Assembly: GCA_025560025.1 (NCBI GenBank)
Contig: CP048485.1
Location: 2,386,501-2,450,500, forward strand
Reading direction: 5' to 3'
Length of the DNA stretch: 64,000 nucleotides
Source: Agrobacterium tumefaciens
Lineage (GTDB): Bacteria; Pseudomonadota; Alphaproteobacteria; Rhizobiales; Rhizobiaceae
In this document: piece by piece, positions 28,157 to 38,156 of the stretch
Layout of the letters: each line of letters starts with the position of its first letter
Position numbering within the stretch: the stretch's first letter is position 1
Made by a program: the position numbers and the translations under genes
The notes under the pieces: model-generated
Told to the model about the DNA's origin: nothing
What the model saw: the letters and a program-made list of their open reading frames with translations, nothing else
The model's database searches: none

Positions 28157-28812
28157 CCGCCCTCTTCCTCCGCGACATCAAACTCTCCATCCGTGCCGGC
28201 GGCGGTGCCTTGATCGGCGTGCTGTTCTTCATGACCGTGGTTGCCGTCATCCCCTTCGGTGTCGGCCCCGATCTTAATCTGCTCGCCCGCATCGGCCCGG
28301 CCATCGTCTGGATCGGCGCGCTTCTGTCCGCCCTCCTCGGCCTCGACCGGCTGTTTCAGGCAGAACGGGACGATGGCTCCCTTGATCTGATCCTGATGCA
28401 GGAAACCCCGCTGGTCCTGACCGTGCTCATCAAATGCCTGGCGCATTGGGTGGCGACTGGCCTGCCGCTGGTGCTGGCCTCGCCGCTGCTCGGTCTTTTC
28501 ATGAATATGGACGAAGTGGCGATCGGCGCCGTCATGTTGACCCTTCTCGTCGGCTCACCCGCCATCACCTTCATCGGCGCGGTTGGGGCAGCTGTTGCCG
28601 TCGCCCTGCCACGCGGCGGTCTTCTGGTCTCCATCCTCGTCCTGCCGCTTGCCATCCCTGTCCTGATCTTCGGCGTCAGCGCCTCTTACGCAGCAGTGCA
28701 GGACCCGGCACCCTTTGTGCCGCCATTTCTCATTCTGTGCGCGATCACGTTATTTTCAGCCGTGACCGGCCCTTTCTTTGCCGCTTTGGCATTGCGCAAT
28801 GTTATGGATTGA
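28153..28812 (+). CDS. ccmB: Heme exporter membrane protein CcmB
   Basis: 219 residues with six membrane helices and the CcmB block LFQAERDDGSLDLILMQETPL after helix 2, then LPLAIPVLIFGVSA near the end. With CcmA and CcmC it forms the complex that attaches heme to the chaperone CcmE and releases it. Its ATG overlaps the stop of the repeat-borne frame. The second cytoplasmic loop and length match E. coli CcmB (220). Confidence 0.95.
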   Translation: MTALFLRDIKLSIRAGGGALIGVLFFMTVVAVIPFGVGPDLNLLARIGPAIVWIGALLSALLGLDRLFQAERDDGSLDLILMQETPLVLTVLIKCLAHWVATGLPLVLASPLLGLFMNMDEVAIGAVMLTLLVGSPAITFIGAVGAAVAVALPRGGLLVSILVLPLAIPVLIFGVSASYAAVQDPAPFVPPFLILCAITLFSAVTGPFFAALALRNVMD

Positions 28813-28885
28813 TGAAACCGGCCAGACGATCCCCGATTGACAGGGATCAATTGCGGGATGGCCATTCTCGGGTTACACAAACGGC

Positions 28886-29647
28886 ATGAACGAGCAGACT
28901 TTCGCCATCACCAAATTCAGCGATCTCGCCAATCCCACGCGGTTTCTGGCGCTGGCATCACGCATCCTGCCCTGGCTCGCAATCCTGACAGCGCTGGTAC
29001 TGGCCGCTGGCCTCTATCTGTCCTTCACAACCGAAGGCGATTATCAGCAGGGTTACACCGTGCGCATCATGTATGTGCACGTGCCCTCCGCATGGCTTGC
29101 CATGATGTGCTACACGGTGATGGCGGTTTCGGCCATCGGCACCCTTGTCTGGCGTCATCCGCTGGCGGATGTCAGCCACAAGGCCGCCGCCCCCATCGGC
29201 GCCGCCTTCACGCTCATCGCTCTCATCACCGGCTCGCTCTGGGGCAAGCCCATGTGGGGAACCTGGTGGGTGTGGGATGCGCGGCTGACCTCCGTTTTCG
29301 TGCTCTTCCTGATGTATCTCGGGCTGATCGCGCTCAACCGCGCCATGGATGACCCGTCCAGAGCCGCCCGCGTCAGCGCAGTGCTGATCCTTGTCGGTTT
29401 CGTGAATATTCCCATCATCAAGTTTTCGGTCGAATGGTGGAACACGCTGCACCAGCCGGCAAGCGTCATCCGCATGGGTGGCTCCGCCATTGATGCGGAA
29501 TTCCTCTGGCCGCTTTTGACCATGGCAATCGGCTTCACGCTGCTGTTCTTCACCTTGCACATCGCCGCCATGCGCAATGAAATCTGGCGCCGGCGCGTGG
29601 CCGCACAGCGGCGGCTCGCCGCCCGCATGGCGAACCGGGAGGGCTGA
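28886..29647 (+). CDS. ccmC: Heme lyase component CcmC
   Basis: 253 residues with six membrane helices and the heme-handling WWD motif (WGTWWVWDARLTS) in the central periplasmic loop. Two conserved histidines flank it, in MYVHVPSAW and EWWNTLHQPAS. CcmC loads heme onto CcmE. It starts 73 bases after ccmB, with a possible GGGTTACAC-AAACGGC leader but no terminator between them, and runs into ccmD with four bases of separation. Confidence 0.96.
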   Translation: MNEQTFAITKFSDLANPTRFLALASRILPWLAILTALVLAAGLYLSFTTEGDYQQGYTVRIMYVHVPSAWLAMMCYTVMAVSAIGTLVWRHPLADVSHKAAAPIGAAFTLIALITGSLWGKPMWGTWWVWDARLTSVFVLFLMYLGLIALNRAMDDPSRAARVSAVLILVGFVNIPIIKFSVEWWNTLHQPASVIRMGGSAIDAEFLWPLLTMAIGFTLLFFTLHIAAMRNEIWRRRVAAQRRLAARMANREG

Positions 29648-29651
29648 GGTG

Positions 29652-29825
29652 ATGACGCACGCCTTTTATATCGGCATGTCCTATGCGGCGACCGGTCTTG
29701 TCGTTCTCTGTCTCATCGCCTGGGTGGTCATGGACGGTCAGGCGCGCAAACGGGAACTGAAGGAACTGGAGGCATCCGGCGTGCGCCGCCGGGCAAGAGC
29801 CGGCTCCGCTGGTGACGCGCAATGA
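29652..29825 (+). CDS. ccmD: CcmD, small heme exporter subunit
   Basis: A 57-residue single-helix membrane protein (MTHAFYIGMSYAATGLVVLCLIAWVVM, hydrophobic to about residue 27, then a basic tail KRELKELEASGVRRRARA). It holds CcmE to the CcmABC complex. The ATG at 29652 lies directly behind the ccmC stop with GAGG just before it; the longer frame from 29577 would lie inside ccmC. Its end overlaps ccmG as ATGA. Confidence 0.92.
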   Translation: MTHAFYIGMSYAATGLVVLCLIAWVVMDGQARKRELKELEASGVRRRARAGSAGDAQ

Positions 29826-30427
29826 CGCAGGCCAGCCAGGAACAGGACACCAAAGCAAAAACAAAGGGTCGCGCACGTTATGCGCTGGCACTGCTGCCGC
29901 TTCTGCTTTTCGGCGGTTTTGCCCTTGTCGCCGGAAAAATGCTCTATGACCAGGATGTCAACGGGCTGGATATCAGCGCCATTCCCTCGGCGCTCATTGG
30001 CACCAAGGCGCCGTCGCTGTCTCTGCCGCCGCTGGAAGGCTCCAACCTACCGGCGCTCACCGACGCCGCCATCAGCGGCAAGCTGACGCTGGTCAACGTC
30101 TTTGCTTCCTGGTGCATTCCCTGCCGTCAGGAACACCCGCTGCTTCAGGAACTGGCCAAAGACAGCCGCATCACCGTTGTCGGTATCAATTACAAAGACA
30201 AGCAGGACAATGCGCTGCGCTTCCTCGGCGAACTCGGCAATCCTTTTGCCGCCATCGGTGTCGATCCGAACGGCAAGGCCGCTATCGACTGGGGCGTCTA
30301 TGGTATTCCAGAAAGTTATCTCGTCGGTGCTGATGGCACGATCCTTTATAAAAAGGTCGGCCCCTTCGATGCCCGCAGCGTCGAGCGCGATCTTCTGCCG
30401 GCCATCACGGCCGCAGCCGGAAACTAA
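29822..30427 (+). CDS. ccmG: CcmG/DsbE thiol:disulfide oxidoreductase
   Basis: 201 residues: an N-terminal membrane anchor (about residues 20-43, ALALLPLLLFGGFALVAGKM) and a periplasmic thioredoxin domain with the active site FASWCIPCRQEHP. The acidic GVDPNGKAAIDWGVYGIPES segment and its cis-proline are typical of CcmG, which reduces apocytochrome c cysteines before heme ligation. No ccmE, ccmF or ccmH is in this window, so those are elsewhere, as in several rhizobia. The gene converges on the diguanylate cyclase. Confidence 0.95.
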   Translation: MTQASQEQDTKAKTKGRARYALALLPLLLFGGFALVAGKMLYDQDVNGLDISAIPSALIGTKAPSLSLPPLEGSNLPALTDAAISGKLTLVNVFASWCIPCRQEHPLLQELAKDSRITVVGINYKDKQDNALRFLGELGNPFAAIGVDPNGKAAIDWGVYGIPESYLVGADGTILYKKVGPFDARSVERDLLPAITAAAGN

Positions 30428-30445
30428 CCTGCCGGCCGCACTACC

Positions 30446-31633
30446 TCACCCCTTGGAAATCACCCTCAGCGACGGGCCTTCAGCGATCGCCGGAAGACGG
30501 GTGCCCTCCAGCACGACCTGATCGCGACCACCGCGCTTTGCGGCATACAGGCTGTCATCAGCCCGCTTGATGGCGTCGTGGATGGAATGATCTCCCCTCG
30601 CGACGGCCGAAACGCCGAAGCTTGCGGTGATCTGTGTCGCCACGCCCCGGTTGCGCCAGTCGAGCGACGAAAGGCCAAGTCGCATGCCATTGGCAAGCTG
30701 GCCGGCCACGGCAGCTGTCTGGCCGGGCAAAAAGACCACGAATTCCTCACCGCCAAAGCGGGCCACCAGCGCATCTTCGGGCACATTTCGCCTGAGAAGA
30801 TCGGAAAGGCCGATAAGGACAATATCTCCGGCGGCATGGCCGTAGACATCGTTGATGCGCTTGAAATGGTCTATGTCGCAGACAATGACCACGCCCTGCG
30901 GCGTATCGTTACGAAAATCGGGAACACGCCGGTCGAAACCGCGGCGGTTCAGCACATCCGTCAGCGGATCATGCTCCGCCGCATGCAGGTGCCGGTCAAC
31001 GGTAACGGAAATCTGGCTCGCAAGCACGGAAAGCGCCAGCAGGAAGCCGAATATGCTCGCGGCAAGCTGCATGTAGAACGCATAGTCAGATTCGAAGAAT
31101 TCGCCGAGCTCGACCATCGAGCCGTTCGGCGTCATCACCAGCAGCATCCCGATGCGCACCAGGGTTTCCAGCACCACAAGCGACGCGATCGCCACCATCA
31201 GCCTGTCGGCAAGCGTCACGGGCAGGTTTCTTACGAACCAGATCGGGATGGCAAGCAGCAAAGCACAAACAAAATCACCGACCACCAGTTCGCGTTTCAA
31301 ATCCGGCGTGATGAAGACATGGAACGAGACGAACAAAACCGCCGCAGCCACGATAGACAGTCGCACGGTCGAATAAAGCGGTCGCTCGAAATGAATGAGC
31401 AGCGCGTGACCGTAGAGAAAAAAGGCGGAAAAGAACAACAGGTTCGAGACGATTGCCTGAACTTCAAAAGGTAGCGCGCCAAGCACCAGAGGCGTCGCGA
31501 AACCGAAAGCCGCCGAAAGATATCCAAAACCCCAGTATCGCGCCGAAGCGTGGCCGATCCTCTGCAGGAACAGGAACACCACACCAAATGTCAGCATGAT
31601 GAAGGGAAGAAGATAGGCGAAATTATCTTGCAC
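30446..31633 (-). CDS. Membrane diguanylate cyclase (GGDEF)
   Basis: A 395-residue protein with six hydrophobic N-terminal segments (about residues 1-210) and a C-terminal GGDEF domain. The active site GGEEF is intact (ARFGGEEFVVF), with the DIDHFKRINDVYGHAAGD substrate segment before it, so cyclic-di-GMP synthesis from two GTP is expected. The residues at the usual RxxD inhibitory site, five before GGEEF, read P-E-D-A, so product inhibition by c-di-GMP is probably absent. The membrane region is not a named sensor I can assign. Single gene, converging on ccmG. Confidence 0.92.
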   Translation of the reverse strand: MQDNFAYLLPFIMLTFGVVFLFLQRIGHASARYWGFGYLSAAFGFATPLVLGALPFEVQAIVSNLLFFSAFFLYGHALLIHFERPLYSTVRLSIVAAAVLFVSFHVFITPDLKRELVVGDFVCALLLAIPIWFVRNLPVTLADRLMVAIASLVVLETLVRIGMLLVMTPNGSMVELGEFFESDYAFYMQLAASIFGFLLALSVLASQISVTVDRHLHAAEHDPLTDVLNRRGFDRRVPDFRNDTPQGVVIVCDIDHFKRINDVYGHAAGDIVLIGLSDLLRRNVPEDALVARFGGEEFVVFLPGQTAAVAGQLANGMRLGLSSLDWRNRGVATQITASFGVSAVARGDHSIHDAIKRADDSLYAAKRGGRDQVVLEGTRLPAIAEGPSLRVISKG

Positions 31634-31753
31634 AGTGTTCTGCCGGACGGAAAGACGAGCCTTTGAACCCGGACACTACCCCAATGCCATTAAGAAAACT
31701 TGCATATAGCGCAGGGTTTTCGTGCCTCTCCGGCGAAATCCCGGCAGGCATGT

Positions 31754-32350
31754 TCACATTTGCGGGAGCGCGTTCTGCCATTCCTTTATCGCCTCGACAG
31801 GCCAGACCAGCATGACGACGTTCAGCGTCAGATTATCGCGGATCAGCCAGCCGGTGAAGATTTCGAAGAAGATGGCGATTATTACCGTCAGCCACACCGG
31901 CACGCGGGCGGCAAAAAGGAAACCCAGCGCCATGAAAACCGTATCCATGGCCGAGTTCAGGATGCTGTCGCCGGTGTAACCAAGCGCCATAGTCGCCGTA
32001 CGGTAACGATCAATGATGATGGGCGAGTTTTCGAGGATTTCCCATGCCGCTTCCACCAGAACAGCAAGCGAAAGCCGCATGGAAAGCGGCTTGTTTCGGA
32101 ACAGCAGCCAAGCGAACCAGTAGAACAGGAAGCCATGAATGATATGCGACGGCGTATACCAGTCGGCGAGATGCTGGGAATTGCCCGGCGTATTGACACC
32201 CGGCTCGAACAGCTTCACATAACCGCATTCGCAAATGGGAATGCGGTCCATGAAATAAAGGATGACGATCTGCAGGAGAAGCAGCCCGGCGGCCACACCG
32301 AACCATTTAAGCGAGCGCGAACGGGAAGCCGACATCTCCGCAACGGTCAT
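31754..32350 (-). CDS. UPF0314/DUF2585 membrane protein
   Basis: 198 residues from ATG 32350 ([13 protein letters not shown]), overlapping the yciB stop as ATGA. It has about five helices and the family block [20 protein letters not shown] then [18 protein letters not shown], which includes conserved Cys and His. The start at 32461 would cover the end of yciB and is rejected. Function unknown; it is last in the dapF-mtaB-ftsY-yciB operon. Confidence 0.88.
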   Translation of the reverse strand: MTVAEMSASRSRSLKWFGVAAGLLLLQIVILYFMDRIPICECGYVKLFEPGVNTPGNSQHLADWYTPSHIIHGFLFYWFAWLLFRNKPLSMRLSLAVLVEAAWEILENSPIIIDRYRTATMALGYTGDSILNSAMDTVFMALGFLFAARVPVWLTVIIAIFFEIFTGWLIRDNLTLNVVMLVWPVEAIKEWQNALPQM

Positions 32351-33003
32351 TTTTCGTCCTTGTTGAGCGGTTCCAACGAATGGCGCATGACGAGCGGCAT
32401 CTGGGCCATGGTGAAGATTATGGTGATTGGCATCGTGCCCCACACCTTGAAGGCAACCCATGTGTCGGTGGTGAACATGCGCCAGACGACCTCGTTCAGC
32501 ACCGCAAGGAAGAGGAAGAATACGCCCCAGCGCAGCGTCAGCTTGCGCCAGCCCTCATCCGTCAGCTTGAAGGCCGAGTTGAAGACATAACCCAGCAGCG
32601 ATTGCCCGAAAAACAGGCCGCCCAGCAGGATGACGCCAAACAGCGTATTGACGATGGTTGGCTTCATCTTGATGAAGGTATCGTTCTGCAGCCACAGCGT
32701 CAGCGCGCCGAACACGAAGACCACGATGCCTGATATCAGCGGCATGATCGGCAGCTTGCGCGTCAGCACCCATGAGACAGAAAGCGCCAGGGCCGTTGCG
32801 ATCATGAAAAGACCGGTGGCGATGAAGATCGGCCCGCCGAACTCCGTCAGAACAGGGAAAGTGGAGGCCAGCCATTCGCCGCGGGAATTGGCGAAGAAGA
32901 ACACCATGAGCGGGCCAAGCTCGAGCACGAATTTCAGGAGCGGGCTGATTTCCGCCACCATCTTTTCGCTTTCCTTGGAATTGCTTTCAATATCCATACT
33001 CAA
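32347..33003 (-). CDS. yciB: Septation protein A / YciB inner-membrane protein
   Basis: About 218 residues with five helices and the family blocks [22 protein letters not shown] near the start, [20 protein letters not shown] and [17 protein letters not shown] near the end. The start is either TTG 33003, which overlaps the ftsY stop, or ATG 32997 ([10 protein letters not shown]). The family helps cell division and membrane integrity in enterics (YciB with YciC/DcrB); the exact role is unclear. Confidence 0.9.
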   Translation of the reverse strand: MSMDIESNSKESEKMVAEISPLLKFVLELGPLMVFFFANSRGEWLASTFPVLTEFGGPIFIATGLFMIATALALSVSWVLTRKLPIMPLISGIVVFVFGALTLWLQNDTFIKMKPTIVNTLFGVILLGGLFFGQSLLGYVFNSAFKLTDEGWRKLTLRWGVFFLFLAVLNEVVWRMFTTDTWVAFKVWGTMPITIIFTMAQMPLVMRHSLEPLNKDEK

Positions 33004-34433
33004 ACTCCCGCAATGGCCTTGGCGAAATCTTCCGCCTCGAAGGGCTCCAGATCATCAACACCTTCACCCACACCGATAAAATAGACCGGCAGCTTGTGTT
33101 TGGCGGCAATGGCAACGAGGATACCGCCCCGCGCCGTGCCATCCAATTTTGTCATAATCAGGCCCGAAACTCCCGCGACATTGCGGAATATTTCCACCTG
33201 GTTCATGGCGTTCTGGCCGGTCGTCGCATCCAGCGTCTGCAGCACGGTGTGCGGTGCGTCCGGATCGAGCTTGCCGAGCACGCGTACGATCTTTTCCAGC
33301 TCCGCCATCAGTTCCGTCTTGTTCTGCAGGCGACCGGCCGTATCGATGATGAGAACGTCGCTTTTCTGCGCCCGCGCCTGTTCATAGGCGTCATAAGCCA
33401 GACCCGAGGCATCCGCTCCAAGCTTGGTGCCGATGAATTGCGAGCCTGTGCGGTCGGCCCAGATCTTGAGCTGCTCGATGGCCGCCGCGCGGAACGTATC
33501 GCCCGCCGCCAGCATCACCTTGAGGCCGGAGCCGGAAAGCTTGGCGGCAAGCTTGCCGATGGTTGTCGTCTTGCCCGTACCGTTGACGCCGACAACGAGA
33601 ATGACATGCGGCTTGTGTGAAAGATCAAGCTCCAGCGGCCTGGCCACAGGCTTCAGGACCTTCGTGATCTCACCGGCCATGATGCGAGCCACATCCTCGC
33701 CGCTCACATCCTTGCCGTAACGCTCGGAAGACAGGGCGCCAGTGATGCGCATGGCGGTCTCAACGCCGAGATCCGACTGGATGAGAAGATCCTCCAGCTC
33801 GTCGAGCGTATCCTCATCCAGCTTGCGCTTGGTGAAAAGCGCCGAAATCTGTATGGTCAGCTGTGACGACGTGCGGGCAAGTCCGGCTCGCAGGCGCTGA
33901 AACCATGTCAGCTTGGCCTGAGGCACTTCCGGAACCGGCTCTTGCCGTTCGCTCGCCGATGAGAAGCCCTTGGGCAAGGATGGTGAAACCACAGAAGGCT
34001 CGGCAGCGGCAGCCTCCGCCTCATCGAGCAGTGCATCCATCACATCCGCATCGAGCACGCCATCCACAACATCCGGCAAAGCTTCGACCTGCTCTTCGGC
34101 AGCAGCTTCCGCCTGCAACAGCGACAACGGCACGACACCCATATCGCCGGAAAGCTCGGCACCGGGCAGAAGCGGTGCGTCCTCTTCCTCGTCATCGTCG
34201 GAAAGGACCACGTCCGTGGCCTCATCCGGGGCTGGTCCGCCGGCCGTCTCCATCTCCAGTTCGGAAACCGGGTCCTTGTCGACAGGGCCATGCGCTTCGG
34301 CGTCGCTCAGCGCCGCTTCGAAGGAAGCGTTTTCATTGCCGCGTTCAGGCGCGGCATCCTCTTGCGGCCGGTCGTCCGTTTCGGCCTTGTCCTTGCCGAA
34401 CGAAAAGACTTTTTTGATGAAGCCGAGGGCCAT
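33000..34433 (-). CDS. ftsY: Signal recognition particle receptor FtsY
   Basis: 477 residues. The first 180 or so form a very acidic, low-complexity A domain (runs such as [19 protein letters not shown]), followed by the NG GTPase: helices, then [18 protein letters not shown] (P loop), DTAGR (G3) and [10 protein letters not shown] (G4). It docks the SRP (Ffh, at 38.2 kb here) at the inner membrane. It overlaps yciB by four bases. The acidic domain is longer than in many bacteria but usual for rhizobia. Confidence 0.96.
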   Translation of the reverse strand: MALGFIKKVFSFGKDKAETDDRPQEDAAPERGNENASFEAALSDAEAHGPVDKDPVSELEMETAGGPAPDEATDVVLSDDDEEEDAPLLPGAELSGDMGVVPLSLLQAEAAAEEQVEALPDVVDGVLDADVMDALLDEAEAAAAEPSVVSPSLPKGFSSASERQEPVPEVPQAKLTWFQRLRAGLARTSSQLTIQISALFTKRKLDEDTLDELEDLLIQSDLGVETAMRITGALSSERYGKDVSGEDVARIMAGEITKVLKPVARPLELDLSHKPHVILVVGVNGTGKTTTIGKLAAKLSGSGLKVMLAAGDTFRAAAIEQLKIWADRTGSQFIGTKLGADASGLAYDAYEQARAQKSDVLIIDTAGRLQNKTELMAELEKIVRVLGKLDPDAPHTVLQTLDATTGQNAMNQVEIFRNVAGVSGLIMTKLDGTARGGILVAIAAKHKLPVYFIGVGEGVDDLEPFEAEDFAKAIAGV

Positions 34434-34464
34434 GGTCGTTCCCGTGTCTTTATCTCGTACCGCT

Positions 34465-35739
34465 TCAGGCCGCGTCAGCCGCCAGAAGCTTCATGTTCAG
34501 ATGTTTGCCGTTGTGGCCGGTAATCGCAACCTGCGCAAGAGTGCGCGGGGCAAGATGCAGCGCCTCCACCAGCGTGAAATTGTCGGTATGGGCAAAACCG
34601 TTGTTTTCAACGAGGATCGTCTGCACCGACCCCACCATATTTTGCAGATGCGCCAGCTTCAGCGCCTCGCCGCGCTCACGGAGCCTCGCCGCCCGCTCCT
34701 TCACCAAAGCTCGGTCAAGCTGCGGCATGCGCGCCGCCGGCGTGCCGGCACGCGGGCTATAAGGAAACACATGCAGGCTGGAAATGCCGCATTCTTCCGC
34801 AAGCGTCGCGGCGTTTTCGAACATGTCTTCCGTCTCGGTCGGGAAACCGGCAATCATATCCGCCCCGAAGGCGATATCCGGCCGAAGCGACCGCACCTCA
34901 TGACAGAAACGAACGGCATCTGCCCGCAAATGGCGGCGTTTCATGCGTTTCAGGATCATGTCGTCGCCATGCTGGAGGGACAGGTGCAGATGTGGCATGA
35001 AACGCGGCTCATCAGCAATAAGATCCATCAGATGGTGGTCGGCCTCGATACTGTCGATGGAGGAAAGCCGCAGCCGCAGGATGTCCGGCACCTGCTTGAG
35101 CAATGTCTTGGCGAGATAACCGAGGGAAGGCTCGCCCGGCAGGTCCGCGCCATAGCTCGTGGCGTCCACCCCCGTCAGAACGATCTCGCAATAGCCGCTT
35201 TCGGTCAGCCGGCGCGCCTGATCCACCACGGCACCCATCGGTACGGAGCGGGAATTACCGCGCCCATAGGGAATGATGCAGAAGGTGCAGCGATGATCGC
35301 AGCCGTTCTGCACCTGAATGAAGGCGCGCACATGCCCATCTATGTGCTTCACCATCTGCGGCGCGGTCGCCTTGATGCTCATGATATCGTTGACGCGCAG
35401 CTTTTCTTCCGCCGAGACGCCGAAATCCGGCAGCGCGCGATAGGAGGCGCTTTTCAGCTTTTCTTCATTGCCGAGCACCGCATCCACCTCGGGCATCTCG
35501 GCAAAGGTCTGCTTTTCCGTCTGCGCGGCACAGCCGGTGACGATGATACGGGCATGCGGATTGTCGCGCCTTGCCCGGCGGATGGCCTGGCGCGCCTGGC
35601 GCACCGCCTCGCCCGTCACCGCGCAGGTATTGACCAGCACGGCATTGTTGAGCCCGGCCTTTTCAGCCTCCGCCCGCATCACTTCCGATTCATAGGTGTT
35701 GAGACGACAGCCGAAGGTTATGACCTCGACGCCGCTCAT
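34465..35739 (-). CDS. mtaB: tRNA ct6A37/t6A37 methylthiotransferase MtaB
   Basis: 424 residues from ATG 35739 ([11 protein letters not shown]), overlapping the dapF stop as ATGA. N-terminal cluster cysteines are in [21 protein letters not shown] and GCAAQTEK; the radical-SAM cluster is [24 protein letters not shown] and the lack of a full MiaB TRAM signature place it in MtaB (adds 2-methylthio to t6A37 of ANN-decoding tRNAs). Located between dapF and ftsY, as in other rhizobia. Confidence 0.93.
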   Translation of the reverse strand: MSGVEVITFGCRLNTYESEVMRAEAEKAGLNNAVLVNTCAVTGEAVRQARQAIRRARRDNPHARIIVTGCAAQTEKQTFAEMPEVDAVLGNEEKLKSASYRALPDFGVSAEEKLRVNDIMSIKATAPQMVKHIDGHVRAFIQVQNGCDHRCTFCIIPYGRGNSRSVPMGAVVDQARRLTESGYCEIVLTGVDATSYGADLPGEPSLGYLAKTLLKQVPDILRLRLSSIDSIEADHHLMDLIADEPRFMPHLHLSLQHGDDMILKRMKRRHLRADAVRFCHEVRSLRPDIAFGADMIAGFPTETEDMFENAATLAEECGISSLHVFPYSPRAGTPAARMPQLDRALVKERAARLRERGEALKLAHLQNMVGSVQTILVENNGFAHTDNFTLVEALHLAPRTLAQVAITGHNGKHLNMKLLAADAA

Positions 35740-36638
35740 ACGGCCCCCTGCTCCGCCGCGACATCCCGCGACCATGCACCAGTAACGGGATCGACGGAGC
35801 CCGACCATTCCCATTCCGCCGGGCCGGTCATGATGACATGGTTGTCCTCGCGCCAGTCAATGGTCAGCGGCACACGGACGGGGCTGGAGGCGACATCGAT
35901 GGTAACCTTCCTGCCGGTGCGACCCGTGCGCGCCGCAGAAACCGCTGAAGCGCAGGCGGCCGAACCGCAGGCGAGTGTCAATCCAGCGCCGCGTTCCCAG
36001 GTGCGGGTGCGCAGCGCGCTGTCTGAAATCACCTGCGCCAGCGTGATATTGGCCTTTTCCGGGAACATCGGATGGTTTTCGAGCAGCGGTCCGAAACGTT
36101 CAAGATCGAACTCCATCGGATCGCGGTCCACCCAGAAAATCGCATGCGGGTTGCCCATGGACATGACGGCGGGCGAATGCAGGATTGGCGCATCGATCGG
36201 CCCGATCTGCAATTCGATACGGCTGGTATCGTGGAATTCTTCCGACAGCGGAATATCGCTCCAGCGGAAACGCGGCAGGCCCATATCGACTGATATCATG
36301 CCGTCTTCATGCTCGACGGCATTCAAAATGCCGGCCACCGTCTGGAAGGTGAAGCTGGTCTTGCCGGTTTCGGAAGACAGAGCCTGCACCACACAGCGCG
36401 TGCCGTTGCCGCAGGCCTGCGCCTTCGTGCCATCGCAATTGAGGATGTCGATAAATGCATCCGTGCCACTGACACGCGGATCGTGAATGGCCATGATCTG
36501 GTCGAACTGGGTCGAAGGATCGGCGTTGAGCGCAATCGCCGCCGCCGGCGTGACCATATCCTTGCGGCCGCGCATGTCGATAACGAGGATCTTGTTGCCA
36601 AGCCCGTTCATCTTTGCAAATTCGACCGTATCCGCCAT
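35736..36638 (-). CDS. dapF: Diaminopimelate epimerase
   Basis: 300 residues from ATG 36638 ([16 protein letters not shown]); the frame is open to 36677. The two catalytic cysteines sit in [10 protein letters not shown] and [10 protein letters not shown], the DapF pair that inverts LL-diaminopimelate to the meso form for peptidoglycan and lysine. First gene of a five-gene coupled operon. A purine-rich CAGGTTTAGGGCA stretch precedes the start. Confidence 0.96.
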   Translation of the reverse strand: MADTVEFAKMNGLGNKILVIDMRGRKDMVTPAAAIALNADPSTQFDQIMAIHDPRVSGTDAFIDILNCDGTKAQACGNGTRCVVQALSSETGKTSFTFQTVAGILNAVEHEDGMISVDMGLPRFRWSDIPLSEEFHDTSRIELQIGPIDAPILHSPAVMSMGNPHAIFWVDRDPMEFDLERFGPLLENHPMFPEKANITLAQVISDSALRTRTWERGAGLTLACGSAACASAVSAARTGRTGRKVTIDVASSPVRVPLTIDWREDNHVIMTGPAEWEWSGSVDPVTGAWSRDVAAEQGAV

Positions 36639-36759
36639 TGCCCTAAACCTGAAAATTATCTGAAAATCGGATTGCATAGGGGATTTCCCCGCGCTTTCGC
36701 CCTATATGGCGGAAAGGACAGCAAATTACCAGACTGTTACGGCGCAAACGGGGCAGCGA

Positions 36760-37830
36760 TCAGGCGGAAGGCGCGTCGAAGACTTCGCCTGGGCGCATGG
36801 GCTGAAAACGGCTCTCATCCACCCCCTGCTCCTTGAGTGCCGCCTTGAGCGCCACGAGCGGGGCGTCCACCGCCTCATCGGTCAGCTGCACCGTACCCCA
36901 GTGATGGCCGCAGACATGCGCCGCACCGCAAAGCTTCATGCCCTCCACGGCTTCGGCCGGGTTCTGGTGCTGGCCCTTCATGAACCAGCGCGGTTCATAA
37001 GCACCGAAGGGCAGGTTGGCGAGGCGGAAATCGCCGTGCTTCTTGAGCGCGGCGCGGTAGTTGAGGCCTTCGTGGAAGCCGGTATCACCGATATGGTAGA
37101 TTTTGCCGCCGGGCGTTTCGATGACGAAGGCTGCCCATAATGCCATGCGCCGGTCGTTCAGACCGCGGGCTGACCAATGGTGGCAAGGCTCGAAGTGAAT
37201 TTTCACTGCGCCCACCTCAATCACATCGTCCCAGTCACCCACGTCTATACGCGCCGCTTCGACACCGGTGCGGATGATGGCATCATTGCCGAGCGGTGTG
37301 ATGAAGAGCGGCTTGTGCGCCACATGCAGGCGCTTCAGCGTTTCCATATCCAGATGGTCGTAGTGATTATGCGTCACCAGCACCAGATCGATGGGCGGCA
37401 GATCCTCGAAACGGATGCCGGGAGGATTGACCCGTTTGGGACCGACGAAACTGAAGGGGCTGGTCCGCTGCGACCAAACCGGGTCAATGAGTATATTCAG
37501 CCCCGCCGTCTGGATGAGGAAGGAAGCGTGGCCAATGAAGGTAACACGGATGCCCTTGCCCTCAACCCGGGTTTCCGGCTTCGCAAAGGGAAATGGGCTT
37601 GGATAGCTTTCCGGCCAGGTGGCACGCTCGCCATTGAAGCGCCATTTCAGCAGACCCATGAAATTGCCCGGCGGCGAACCGCCGGGGTTGAAGAAGCGCA
37701 CTCCGTCGAAATGATCGGAGATCGGGCCGCTATAATAGGCGCTGGCGCTCGAACGACGGGCATAGAGGGCGCCGCCCGCCAGAGCGAGCAGTCCAAGCGT
37801 GGAAAAGCGAAAGAAGTTTCGACGGTTCAT
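36760..37830 (-). CDS. Tat-exported metallo-beta-lactamase-fold hydrolase
   Basis: 356 residues from ATG 37830 (MNRRNFFRFSTLGLLALAGG), a twin-arginine signal with hydrophobic core; the longer frame to 37896 lacks a sensible start. The metal-binding THNHYDHLD and HIGDTGFH motifs show an MBL-fold hydrolase of the NAPE-PLD/UlaG-like group. The family covers phospholipase D-type and lactonase activities; I cannot choose. Divergent from ffh. Confidence 0.9.
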   Translation of the reverse strand: MNRRNFFRFSTLGLLALAGGALYARRSSASAYYSGPISDHFDGVRFFNPGGSPPGNFMGLLKWRFNGERATWPESYPSPFPFAKPETRVEGKGIRVTFIGHASFLIQTAGLNILIDPVWSQRTSPFSFVGPKRVNPPGIRFEDLPPIDLVLVTHNHYDHLDMETLKRLHVAHKPLFITPLGNDAIIRTGVEAARIDVGDWDDVIEVGAVKIHFEPCHHWSARGLNDRRMALWAAFVIETPGGKIYHIGDTGFHEGLNYRAALKKHGDFRLANLPFGAYEPRWFMKGQHQNPAEAVEGMKLCGAAHVCGHHWGTVQLTDEAVDAPLVALKAALKEQGVDESRFQPMRPGEVFDAPSA

Positions 37831-37941
37831 GCTAAAGGTATAGGGAGCGGAATGGCGCCGTTCAAGCGGCACCAATCGCGGCTTGCAGCCGATCACGCAA
37901 AGATGAAATGCAGGCTTTGTCGGGCGGACAGCGGCATCGCC

Positions 37942-37970
37942 TTGACTTTTCCTGCACTTTCCTGTTTATC
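37942..37970 (+). promoter_or_regulatory. Candidate promoter for ffh
   Basis: TTGACT (37942-37947) and TTTATC (37965-37970) are separated by 17 bases, a plausible sigma-70 spacing, about 190 bases before the ffh ATG. Only the -35 box is a good match, so this is tentative. Confidence 0.3.
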
Positions 37971-38156
37971 CCGCCCATCAGCTGGCAGTTTCACGACTCC
38001 AAGCCGCCGACCGGGACCCGCAAAGGTATAAAGAGATCCCGGAGGTCAACACCCGACAGCGCGACGCGCCCTCGGGTGCTTTTTGGCTTTGCGTCTTGTT
38101 TTTGCCAGCGAAAGCACCGACGTTTCGGAGACCCCGGAACGAAGAAGGAAGAAACG

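Noticed and set aside
33970-36486. 838-codon open frame on the plus strand opposite ftsY, mtaB and dapF
   Set aside because: It spans three well-supported genes on the other strand and begins with a low-complexity serine run that mirrors the acidic domain of FtsY.
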